Positions 1 through 8,048 of a DNA stretch of 64,000 bases are shown here, piece by piece. The DNA is from Bernardetia sp042180575 (GTDB taxonomy: Bacteria; Bacteroidota; Bacteroidia; Cytophagales; Bernardetiaceae), in contig NZ_CP170094.1 of NCBI RefSeq assembly GCF_042180575.1, positions 1,860,001-1,924,000 on the forward strand, read 5' to 3'. Both the position numbers and the translations under genes were made by a program. How positions within the stretch are numbered: position 1 is the stretch's first letter; the number at the start of each line of letters is the position of its first letter. The notes beneath the pieces were generated by a model that ran no database searches, had not been told where the DNA came from, and saw nothing but the letters and a program-made list of their open reading frames with translations.

Positions 1-47
1 TTTGAATTATGTTAGACTGAAAACAATAAAGAAGAACAGGAGTTTTT

Positions 48-1208
48 TTACCTTTCCATCTTTTGCAAAAACCAATGCTTTTTACTTTTCTGACCATTTT
101 TATAAATGAGATTATATTTCTTTTGGTCATTTAAAAATGTCAGAGGAATACCAATACTCAAACCAAGCAAGCCCCCACCAGCAAATTTATAATACCTGTC
201 TTGATTAAAATTTCCATTTTTGTAATTTATACTTATTAAGGGTGCAACGACTAAAGTAGTTATTAAAGAAACTCCACTTATAAATTGCCCCGTTGCACCT
301 AGAGTTTCTCGTGAAGAGGAATTAGTGGAAAGAAAATTTATTTTACGAAGATTAATAGTCGATATTTTTATCGAATCCTTCATACCAAGATAATAGCCAC
401 ACGTATAACAATCATTGTTTTTGGTAACCTTCCCAAATTTATTAGCAATCATCAAGTATTCACTCCTTGTTTGAAATTTGAGTGTAGAATCTGATAGGTC
501 AGTAATAAAACCTGTAAACTGCATTTGAACTTCTAGTATTGAAGAATCATTTGAAAGAGTATCATAATCTATTGTATTGAAATAATTAGTTGCTGCTACT
601 CTGATTTTTTTTGTCGTATCTAAAGAATTGACTAGATAAAACTTCTGTTGAGGTTCTTCTTTAGTTTCTTTATCATCATAATTTTCAGTTTTGAGAACAT
701 TCCCTTTATCATCAAAATATGTCCAAGTTCCTATTCTGTTAATATTTACAGGGTTTTTGTAGGATTTTTTTCCTCTATGAAGGGTTTTATAGTTTGAGTG
801 ATTTTTTTCAAATGTATATTTTTCTGTTCGCTCTAACTCTCCATTCGAATAGTAGGTTTTGAACCAGCCCACTATTTGACTAAAAGCCCATTTGTCTTTT
901 TCATAGATTTCTACATAATAAACACCTTCTTTGACTACATTTTTATTTTCATCGTACCATTCAATAATACAAGGTTTACAATTTGATAATGATTTTGAAA
1001 AATTCTTGTAGTATGCTTTACTTACGTAACTTTCCTCTATCGAATAACCATCTTTTTTTACTTGTTGTGTTAGTGAATCTTTCTGAAAGAAAGTCATTTT
1101 TACTGTTTTTAAATTATCATACTCTTCTATATTTGTTTGTCCTTCCACAACTGTAGAACTCAAAAATAACACTAAAAAAAGAAGTATAGATACGTTTAAA
1201 TTTTTCAT
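48..1208 (-). CDS. secreted hypothetical protein with MORN-like repeats
   Basis: 386 aa. The first ~23 residues form a Sec signal peptide ending at VEG-Q, so export is expected. Residues ~75-175 contain aromatic/glycine strands of the type 'G.W..Y...G.L...E.Y' (WYDENKNVVKEGVYY, GWFKTYYSNGELERTE, GTWTYFDDKGNVLKTENY), which resemble the MORN/YwqK-like repeats common in secreted Bacteroidota proteins. Near the C-terminus a glycine-rich hydrophobic stretch (about 300-355) could be one or two membrane-spanning hairpins. No enzymatic motif is visible. It stands alone upstream of trmB. Function unknown. Confidence 0.75.
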   Translation of the reverse strand: MKNLNVSILLFLVLFLSSTVVEGQTNIEEYDNLKTVKMTFFQKDSLTQQVKKDGYSIEESYVSKAYYKNFSKSLSNCKPCIIEWYDENKNVVKEGVYYVEIYEKDKWAFSQIVGWFKTYYSNGELERTEKYTFEKNHSNYKTLHRGKKSYKNPVNINRIGTWTYFDDKGNVLKTENYDDKETKEEPQQKFYLVNSLDTTKKIRVAATNYFNTIDYDTLSNDSSILEVQMQFTGFITDLSDSTLKFQTRSEYLMIANKFGKVTKNNDCYTCGYYLGMKDSIKISTINLRKINFLSTNSSSRETLGATGQFISGVSLITTLVVAPLISINYKNGNFNQDRYYKFAGGGLLGLSIGIPLTFLNDQKKYNLIYKNGQKSKKHWFLQKMER

Positions 1209-1401
1209 AAGAAATATAAATAAAATTTTGAGAAATAAATCTTTATCTATAAAATTAATAGCAGAAACTAAAAATTTTTGGGTTTCTATGCGTTGTTATT
1301 GGTCTTCCAGAAGTAAAAAAGAAGTATTTGGTTTTAGTGTTTTTGAAAAATAGGAAAACTAATAATAACGCACATTTTCACAAAAAAAGCTATTTCGCAG
1401 C

Positions 1402-2061
1402 TCAATCTTCAAATTCAAAACGCAAATAATTGATTTTTAGACCTTGTTTTTGCGCTCTGTTTTCATAACGTGTACGTATGCCGTGGTGTTCAGGGTAAAG
1501 AGGCGAGTTGTGCAAATCTCTAGTTACAAACAGATTTTTGATTTTATACTTTGATAATTCTTCCAACGTATAATCATAAAGAGGATCATCATCAGTTTTG
1601 ATATGAACTGTTCCTCCTTTTTTTAAGATTTTTTGATACATATCCAAAAAACGAGAGTTGGTAAGACGACGTTTTCTATCTCTTTTTCTCGGACGTGGGT
1701 CTGGATGAATAACCCAAATTTCACTCACTTCATTTTCCTCAAAAAACTCATCTAACTTTTGTATTTCTGCACGCAAAAAAGCGACATTAAAAGATTCATT
1801 ATTTAAAGCATCTGTACTTCCTCGCCATAGTCTATCCCCTTTTACATCTACACCTACAAAATTTTTGTTGGGATAGACTTTTCCTAATCCGACACTATAC
1901 TCGCCATATCCACAAGCAAGTTCTAAAACAATAGGTTGTGAAGATGGAAAATGAGTTTTGTTCCAGTTTCCCTTTAAATTTTTATAGGCTTCATCTTCAA
2001 TTTGCAATACATTATAACGTTCTAAATTTTCTTCAAAACGCATCATTTTTTTTCTAGCCAT
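1402..2061 (-). CDS. trmB: tRNA (guanine-N7-)-methyltransferase
   Basis: 219 aa, the normal TrmB length. It uses SAM to methylate G46 in the variable loop of tRNAs. The class I SAM-binding motif ELACGYGEYSVGL lies at ~47-59, followed by the acidic VGVDVKG strand. The family signature HPDPRPRKRDRKRRL (~119-133) is present, as is the C-terminal T.YE region (TRYENRAQKQG) that contacts SAM and tRNA. It is transcribed away from the PH-domain gene at 2233, sharing a ~170-bp divergent intergenic region. Confidence 0.95.
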   Translation of the reverse strand: MARKKMMRFEENLERYNVLQIEDEAYKNLKGNWNKTHFPSSQPIVLELACGYGEYSVGLGKVYPNKNFVGVDVKGDRLWRGSTDALNNESFNVAFLRAEIQKLDEFFEENEVSEIWVIHPDPRPRKRDRKRRLTNSRFLDMYQKILKKGGTVHIKTDDDPLYDYTLEELSKYKIKNLFVTRDLHNSPLYPEHHGIRTRYENRAQKQGLKINYLRFEFED

Positions 2062-2232
2062 CTTTTCGTGTATTTTAAACGTATATCTAAATACTAATTT
2101 TTGAAAGACCTTAATCTTTTAAATATTCTTATTTTTGTGATTCAATTATAATTTGAGTACAAATATATTTCATTCTATCTTATCTTGCTTCATTGTAAGC
2201 CATAATTCTATTAATTTAAAGCCTTTTTTGAA

Positions 2233-2781
2233 ATGAATACAGCAAATCCATCAGATAATCTAAACAATCATAACACAGAACAAACACTTTGGAATGGATC
2301 TCCTTCGTGGCTTTTACATCTTGGCAATGTTATTTTTTGGGCAATTTCAGGAGTTGTTCTTCCTTCTTTGATTATTTATTTATGGACAAAAGGAATCGAA
2401 AATCCAAAATTAGATACTTTCTTTTGGGTGGTTTTGCTTGCCAGTATTATTATTCCTTTTTCAATCGTTTTTCTAAAAATAGTTGATACTCGTTTCATTA
2501 ACTATACTCTCACAAGCGAACGACTTATCATAAAAAAAGGAATTTTGACACGCACAACCGACGAAATAGAACTATACAGAGTAAAAGATATTCGTTTGGT
2601 AGAACCTTTTTTGCAGCGATTGGTCGGACTCTCAGTACTTGAAATTACATCATCTGACAGAAGCAATCCTAACCTTTCTTTAGCAGGAATAAAAAAGGGC
2701 GATGAGCTAAGAAACAATATGAGAAATCAAGTAGAACGATTAAGAACAAACAAAAATGTGAGAGAAGTGGATTTTGAATAG
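2233..2781 (+). CDS. bacterial PH-domain (YdbT-like) membrane protein
   Basis: 182 aa. Two hydrophobic helices (about residues 28-50 and 62-83) precede a bPH_2 type domain (about 85-150). The domain signature is 'F..YTLTSERLIIKKGILTRTTDEIELYRVKDIRLVEPFLQRLVGLSVLEI', which is typical for PF03703. Proteins of this type are membrane-anchored and of unknown biochemical role. The C-terminal tail is charged (RLRTNKNVREVDFE). Monocistronic by spacing. Confidence 0.85.
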   Translation: MNTANPSDNLNNHNTEQTLWNGSPSWLLHLGNVIFWAISGVVLPSLIIYLWTKGIENPKLDTFFWVVLLASIIIPFSIVFLKIVDTRFINYTLTSERLIIKKGILTRTTDEIELYRVKDIRLVEPFLQRLVGLSVLEITSSDRSNPNLSLAGIKKGDELRNNMRNQVERLRTNKNVREVDFE

Positions 2782-2979
2782 ATTTTGGTGGTAAAAAACA
2801 CACTTCAAACGAGAGTTTAAAATTATAAACCAACGAATCTCAACTGTCAATTATCCAGTTCATACTCTAAAAACATACTAACTATGAACAGAGATTAATT
2901 CAGAAGGGAAAAATTATTTATTTGAAATTGAAGGAGTAGATATTTTTTACTAGAAGTATTTTTATTGAGAAAAAGAATT

Positions 2980-3277
2980 GGTTATCTGACAGTTTTTGTG
3001 GAGCGTGTAACAATGAGTAGTTAAATTACAACTCATTAATAGACTTATTTGCCTTTCTGTTCCATAGGAACTTGATATTTATTGGTAGCAAAGTTAAGAA
3101 GCTAGAAACTGTATTCTGTTCCGTTAGGAACTACACATTGGTAGCATTTAGAATAGGTAGTAAAAAATGCTATACAACTCCTACGGAGTAGATGAGTTTT
3201 AACGTTTCTATTTTTCTACCAATATAAAACTCCTAACGGAGTAAAAATCAAAATTTTACAAAAATTGTCAGATAACC
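2980..3277. mobile_element. 298-bp MITE with 20-bp inverted ends and 8-bp target duplication
   Basis: The ends are inverted copies: 2980-2999 reads GGTTATCTGACAGTTTTTGT, and the reverse complement of 3258-3277 matches it at 19 of 20 positions. The direct repeat AAAGAATT flanks it perfectly (2972-2979 and 3278-3285), as expected for a target-site duplication. There is no ORF inside, so this is a non-autonomous element. The core (about 3056-3245) carries four related modules: two in direct orientation of the form TTCCGTTAGGAACTACA..TTGGTAG and their inverted partners CTCCTACGGAG and CTACCAATAT..CTCCTAACGGAG. The same core occurs at 7449-7640 with different ends. Confidence 0.85.
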
Positions 3278-3347
3278 AAAGAATTTGACTCTGTTCATTT
3301 TTTTTTGCGTTACAACTTATTTGAAACTCATTTTTATCAAAAAATAT

Positions 3348-4274
3348 ATGGATAACTTCAATCAAAAATTCAAGCAACTTTTTTTTGGAATAAGGAAAAA
3401 CATAGCAGAAGAAATTTATTTATGTGCAACAGAAAATCAAAATTCTTTTCATTATGCAATGCTTTGTGCTTTTTTTGATGATAAAATAGGTACAATAAAT
3501 AATAGTAAATTGAGAAAAACACTCAAAGAAGAGTTTATGAACTCCTCATTTTATATTCTCAATTATGATGCACCTTACAAAGGAGGTTATCCAATTCATA
3601 AAGGAATAAAAACTATATTTTCTTCGAATGATGATTTCAAAGGCTTCTTAGAAGAATTAATGAGTAATTATTGGACACAAAAAGAATTTGACTTTGATTC
3701 AATAGAGTTATTTGAAGATAGAGAACCAAAAAACATAAGAGAAAGAACTTTACATAATCCCCTTCAAACTCCTGCCTCAAATGGAGTTGTTATCCAAAAG
3801 CATTATTTTTTCAATGTCAAAAATGTAATTGTTTTTTATGAAAAACTTATAAAATCATTCTTTCCAGATTACTCAAAAAATAAATCTTTATCAAAAAAAG
3901 GAATTCTTAGATACACTAAAGATATTGGAAATCAAATGAGTATTGCTTTATACATTGATACAAATTATATACAGACAGAGCTAAAAAATATGTATTTAGA
4001 ATTACCTCGTATAGAAATTGAAATTCTTTCAAATTCTTTCCATACATTTTTGAAACAAGAAAATTACCTAATAGAACAAGATGAATACCCAATTTATAGA
4101 ATAGGCTTTAATTATTTTTTGGGTCAAAATCCTCATCTGTTTAGAATAGGAAATTCTAGTGAAGACAAAGGAATTTTATTTAAAAAATCTATATTTTTCT
4201 TTGAACAGTATTCATTCTTTATAAAAAGATATGCTGAAATAATAGAGAAAAATTTAGCCAAATCTATTCTGTAA
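3348..4274 (+). CDS. hypothetical protein, unknown family
   Basis: About 308 aa from the ATG at 3348. The reading frame opens at a TTG (3285), but that start sits on the edge of the MITE target duplication and would add a 21-residue hydrophobic leader, so the ATG beginning MDNFNQKF is preferred. The protein is soluble-looking, with many aromatic and basic residues and no recognisable catalytic motif. It ends with a predicted helix (FFFEQYSFFIKRYAEIIEKNLAKS). It is followed by a strong bidirectional terminator. I do not recognise it. Confidence 0.65.
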   Translation: MDNFNQKFKQLFFGIRKNIAEEIYLCATENQNSFHYAMLCAFFDDKIGTINNSKLRKTLKEEFMNSSFYILNYDAPYKGGYPIHKGIKTIFSSNDDFKGFLEELMSNYWTQKEFDFDSIELFEDREPKNIRERTLHNPLQTPASNGVVIQKHYFFNVKNVIVFYEKLIKSFFPDYSKNKSLSKKGILRYTKDIGNQMSIALYIDTNYIQTELKNMYLELPRIEIEILSNSFHTFLKQENYLIEQDEYPIYRIGFNYFLGQNPHLFRIGNSSEDKGILFKKSIFFFEQYSFFIKRYAEIIEKNLAKSIL

Positions 4275-4320
4275 TAAATACCTATTTTTTTGGTATTCAA
4301 AATTATTATATAAATAAAAA

Positions 4321-4363
4321 AAACTCCTCAAAAGAACCATAAAGCATTCTTTTGAGGAGTTTT
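4321..4363. terminator. bidirectional hairpin terminator
   Basis: Inverted repeat AAACTCCTCAAAAGAA / TTCTTTTGAGGAGTTT with a 10-nt loop, bordered by A-runs on the left and T-runs on the right. It serves the convergent genes ending at 4274 (+) and 4384 (-). Confidence 0.85.
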
Positions 4364-4383
4364 GATTACTAACAAATTCTATT

Positions 4384-5970
4384 TTAATTTGCCGAAGCAG
4401 TCAAAGCATTTTGCAAATTAATTTTTCCCCAACCGAAGTTTGAATTACGATTTGGATAATAACTTGCCGAAACTTTGAGTTTATTAAGCACTTGATTTCT
4501 TGTAAGGCTTGGATTTGAAGACCAAACTAAAGTTGCCATTCCAGCCGTTTGAGCAGTTGCAACAGATGAGCCTCCAACTGTTGCAGGAACATCACCCGAC
4601 ATAGCAAGTGTAAGAGGATGACGACCATTTGATGCTTTTTCCATTACCACTACAAAATCAACTTTCGAACCGTCATGACATGCATCACAACGTTGCATAT
4701 TGTCTTTTACACCTGTTACAGCTACTGTTTCATTCATTGTAGCAGGAAAAATAACACCAAACCAACCCGAAGACCAGCCAAATGAAGTTCCAGCAGCACA
4801 GAAAATCAAAACATTTCTATTGTAGGCATAACGAACAGCATCAGCAATTTGAGAACTATTTGTAATTCTTCCCAAAGACATACTCGTAACACGAATATCT
4901 GAACGATTACCAGCAATTACATACGCATCAGAAACACCTTTTGATTCTCTAGAACCTTCAATAAGTACATCTTCTGCTGCACGAACTGTAACCAAATTAG
5001 CATTGTAAGCAATTCCTGTTGCACTTCCATCTGTACCACGAGAACCACCCAAAACTCCTGTCATAGCCGTTCCGTGTCCACAGTCATCATCTGGAGTTTC
5101 AGGACTTCCAATCGGAATTCCCCAAAAAGTATCACGAGGAAGTGTTACTAATTTTTCTATTGTTCTACCTTGTGAAAGTCCTTGATTAAGTCCACTTCCA
5201 TAATTATTTTGTGCAAAGCTAGAGCCTGTATCAATAATCATTGCTGTTATTCCACTTCCAGAAGCCGTATTCCAAGCCTGTGAAACATTATGAAAATTGT
5301 GATTCCAAGAACCTTTTGAATTTGGAGCTAAGGTGGTGTAATCTACTCCGTTTATAAGTCCATTTTCAGGATTACTTCCACTACAACCACTACTAGAAAG
5401 TTCTTTATTAAACTGCTGACCTTTGCTTACATTTGGTTCATAACCCATTGGTTCAGCATAACGAACAAAATCAGATTTACGAAGGAGAGTTAATGTCGTT
5501 GGATTTTTGATAACTACATCTAAAACAGGAAGTGTATTTTCTTCAAAAGCAATTAATTCTTCACGCTTCAAATCTGGATTTAATTTTCTTTCTGATTCAA
5601 AAATCATATCCAAAACGTAATTTTTAGCATCATTCCATTCACCTTGATTAATATCTATTTTATCAATAATAGTACGAATATCTTTATTTTGACTTTTGGG
5701 TTTAAAACCAACTGCCAAAACACCATCTGACTTGGAAAGCGCATTCCAAATAATTTGTTCTGATTGTTTGTTCCAATCAAAAGAACCTTCTTTTTTGACA
5801 GTTTCCCAGATTATGTTATCTAAATCAGAACGATCAATAGCAGCATGCTCAATAGCTTGTTCTGTAATAATTTCAGATTCTTGCTGACAAGAAAACATCA
5901 TAAAAGCTGCAATAGCCAAAGGAGAATAGCGTCGAACAATCGACTTTGAATTGAAAAAATAAGTTTTCAT
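4384..5970 (-). CDS. subtilisin-like serine protease, lipoprotein
   Basis: 528 aa. The N-terminal signal ends in a lipobox (FMMFSC, Cys28), so it should be a lipoprotein. After a ~200-residue pro/unknown region comes an S8 domain. It has Asp247 (AMIIDTGSS), His299 (DCGHGTAMTGVLGG) and Ser468 (GGSSVATAQTAGMA, in place of the usual GTSMATP). The oxyanion-hole motif, normally AAGN, reads CAAGTS, so Thr replaces Asn at ~395. No type IX sorting domain follows. A member of the peptidase S8 family by order of motifs; substrate unknown and activity possibly altered. Confidence 0.85.
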   Translation of the reverse strand: MKTYFFNSKSIVRRYSPLAIAAFMMFSCQQESEIITEQAIEHAAIDRSDLDNIIWETVKKEGSFDWNKQSEQIIWNALSKSDGVLAVGFKPKSQNKDIRTIIDKIDINQGEWNDAKNYVLDMIFESERKLNPDLKREELIAFEENTLPVLDVVIKNPTTLTLLRKSDFVRYAEPMGYEPNVSKGQQFNKELSSSGCSGSNPENGLINGVDYTTLAPNSKGSWNHNFHNVSQAWNTASGSGITAMIIDTGSSFAQNNYGSGLNQGLSQGRTIEKLVTLPRDTFWGIPIGSPETPDDDCGHGTAMTGVLGGSRGTDGSATGIAYNANLVTVRAAEDVLIEGSRESKGVSDAYVIAGNRSDIRVTSMSLGRITNSSQIADAVRYAYNRNVLIFCAAGTSFGWSSGWFGVIFPATMNETVAVTGVKDNMQRCDACHDGSKVDFVVVMEKASNGRHPLTLAMSGDVPATVGGSSVATAQTAGMATLVWSSNPSLTRNQVLNKLKVSASYYPNRNSNFGWGKINLQNALTASAN

Positions 5971-6205
5971 TTTGTAAAGAGTATTTATATTTGTGTGTTA
6001 AGTCAAAAAAAGTTAATTGACTAATTCTAAGGGCAAATATAAAAATATATTTTAAAAAAAGTGATGCAAGCCGAATATTTTTTCAAAAAAAATTAATTTA
6101 TCCAAATTTAATACACCTTTAACAACTTATTCATTCTTAGTTTTATGCAAAAAAAAGAACTTGAGTTTTCAAATTCTTTTTGAGGTGTAATTTTTATTAC
6201 TTCTA

Positions 6206-7360
6206 TCAAATCACCAACAAATTACACCCTCTGACATCAGAATAATCAAAACGCCCCAAGACTTGAAACTCTCCCTTTGCATTTATCTTTCCTAAATCCT
6301 GTGTTTCGATAAAGGCACAGCTTTCTACATTTGCCAAATCAATGACATTGATTGCACCACTTTGAATTTGATGATTACTTATACTATTATTCATACTTTC
6401 TATCTTTTTCAAGTCAAAAGGGTCGTTGGTATCACGAATAATTATTTTGAGACAAGAAGGCGTTTGAAACCAAATTTCTGTGTTTTCATTATTATTTTTC
6501 AAATTATTTTGGTTTGTATTTTTGAGTGCATAACCTTGAGATAAAAGCTCTGTCATTCCATATTCTGAATCAATCGCCGAGACTCCAAACGCTTTTTTTA
6601 AAACAGAATGTACTTCTTCTCTTACCATTTCTTTTTTTCGTCCTTTCATTCCTCCTGTTTCCATCACAATTATTTCATTTTTTATAGTGTTTTCTTCAAA
6701 TTGTTGTGTCTTTGGTAGGCTATAATTTGGGTAATTTTCTGTCAAAAAATCAGCAAAATCTAAAAGCGCAAATGTTACTCCTAGTAATAAAACTGGTTTT
6801 TTAGGATTCTTTAAAGCAGCTTTTTCTAATTCATTTTTAAGTTTTTCATAATCATAGAGAAAATAATTTGAGTTTGATTGAGCATTCTTCAAAAAATAAT
6901 CTACCATATAAATCAAGGAAGAACCATCACGTTCCAAATAAGAAGGCAAGAGCGCAAAAATCTGAAAATCATTTAATTTTCCATATTCCTTATACAATTC
7001 TTCAAAAATAAATTGACTTGATTTTTCATAAAAATGCAAATCCGAAATAGCATGTTTGCTTCTATTTGTTTGGTCGCTCGTTCCACTACTTGTAAAAATT
7101 TGATTTGTCTTTACGCCTTCTATTTGCACATTATGTGACTTAAAAAATCGAATAGGTAAAAATGGAATATCATAAATAGACTTTATAGAATTTGCCTTTA
7201 ATGAGTCAATATTCAACTTTTCTAAATACTGCTTATAAACAGGATTATATTTTGATTGGAAATAAAATAATTCTAAAGTCTTTTTTTCGAATGCTTCAAA
7301 ATCATTTTTTGGAATAGAGAAGATACTCTCTTTATAATTTTTGATAAAATTTTCGTGCAT
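6206..7360 (-). CDS. LuxE/PaaK-like acyl-protein synthetase
   Basis: 384 aa. The N-terminal pattern 'YNPVYKQYLEKL..IPFLPIRFFKSHNV' and the P-loop-like FTSSGTSDQTNRSKH (~90-104) match the LuxE acyl-protein synthetase family, part of the ANL adenylating superfamily. The later motifs METGGMKGR and IDSEYGMTELLSQGY fit the adenylate-binding region. LuxE activates a fatty acid as acyl-AMP and transfers it to a cysteine. No luxC-type reductase lies next to it, so it is not part of a lux operon; a role in acyl activation for lipid or polyketide chemistry is inference. The 7361-8048 stretch upstream is full of repeats. Confidence 0.8.
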   Translation of the reverse strand: MHENFIKNYKESIFSIPKNDFEAFEKKTLELFYFQSKYNPVYKQYLEKLNIDSLKANSIKSIYDIPFLPIRFFKSHNVQIEGVKTNQIFTSSGTSDQTNRSKHAISDLHFYEKSSQFIFEELYKEYGKLNDFQIFALLPSYLERDGSSLIYMVDYFLKNAQSNSNYFLYDYEKLKNELEKAALKNPKKPVLLLGVTFALLDFADFLTENYPNYSLPKTQQFEENTIKNEIIVMETGGMKGRKKEMVREEVHSVLKKAFGVSAIDSEYGMTELLSQGYALKNTNQNNLKNNNENTEIWFQTPSCLKIIIRDTNDPFDLKKIESMNNSISNHQIQSGAINVIDLANVESCAFIETQDLGKINAKGEFQVLGRFDYSDVRGCNLLVI

Positions 7361-7378
7361 ACTTTTTTTTAAAAGGTC

Positions 7379-7738
7379 GCTCGTGAGGACACCATAGCCG
7401 TAAGGTTAAAAATTATTTAACTTTTTAGCTTCACTGCTTTCGTTACACTTCAAGTGTTCCGTAGGAACTTTATATTGGTAGTAAATAAAAGAAAAAATTG
7501 TATTCTGTTCCGTTAGGAACTACATATTGATAGTATTTTCAATATAAAATGCAACCAATATACAACTCCTACAGAGTAAATGAATTTTATTTTTTCTGTT
7601 TTTATCTATCCAATATGGAACTCCTAAAGGAGTAAAAAACAAAATTCCTCAATAGCCTCACGGCTATGGTAAGGACACGAGCAACGGTCAGTTTTGCTAT
7701 CTTGTGAATAACCCATCCATTGCTTGTGTCCCCACAAG
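7379..7738. repeat. REPIN-like palindrome pair split by a 279-bp insertion
   Basis: The left palindrome GCTCGTGAGGACAC-GAGC is split: its left part is at 7379-7392 and its last four bases plus AACGG are at 7679-7687. Between them lies an inserted element (7393-7671). The inverted partner GCTTGTGTCCCCACAAGC is intact at 7721-7738. Without the insert the pair would be ~75 bp and match the pair at 7951-8027 in layout: palindrome, AAYGG, short spacer, CCRTTG, inverted palindrome. Confidence 0.75.
7393..7671. mobile_element. 279-bp MITE-like insertion flanked by 7-bp direct repeats
   Basis: The insert begins CATAGCCGTAAGG (7393-7405) and near its end has CCTCACGGCTATG (7656-7668), inverted at 12 of 13 positions. 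The direct repeat AGGACAC flanks it (7386-7392, 7672-7678) inside the centre of a REP palindrome. Its core (7449-7640) is the same module series as in the MITE at 2980-3277: TTCCGTTAGGAACTACATATTG and the inverted CCAATATGGAACTCCTAAAGGAG. No ORF is present. The two halves can also be read as reciprocal chimeras of GCTCGTG..CACGAGC and GCTATGG..CCATAGC palindromes, which would mean recombination at AGGACAC rather than transposition. Confidence 0.65.
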
Positions 7739-7950
7739 CGATATATATATTACAAAACTAAAAACATTCTTTTTCGTTAAGAAAGGAATACTATTTTTGA
7801 TAAACTTTCAATAACTTTTATGAAAGTGATTTAAAAGTAGCTAAAACAAGTATAAAAATGAAATAACAATTTTTATTCTCATAAAAAATTACGATACTTG
7901 TTAGATTAAGATTTAACTGATAAATTCAAAATCTATATAAGTTAAAAATC

Positions 7951-8027
7951 GTCGGTGGGGACACCGACAATGGCGAGGAGAGTATTACTAAGTCGCTGTT
8001 TTTTCCGTTGTCGGTGTCCCCACTGAC
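7951..8027. repeat. REPIN-like inverted pair of palindromes before hslU
   Basis: GTCGGTGGGGACACCGAC (7951-7968) followed by AATGG, then a short spacer and CCGTT with the inverted partner GTCGGTGTCCCCACTGAC (8010-8027). Each half can form a hairpin and the two halves can also pair with each other. The right half ends ~20 bp before the hslU start codon, so it lies in or just before the hslU leader. Confidence 0.85.
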
Positions 8028-8048
8028 GACAAAATTGAAAATAAATTT

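Noticed and set aside
6206..7360. Bioluminescence (lux) operon because of the LuxE-like gene
   Set aside because: No luxC, luxD, luxA or luxB homologue is adjacent; LuxE-like proteins are common in non-luminous Bacteroidota.
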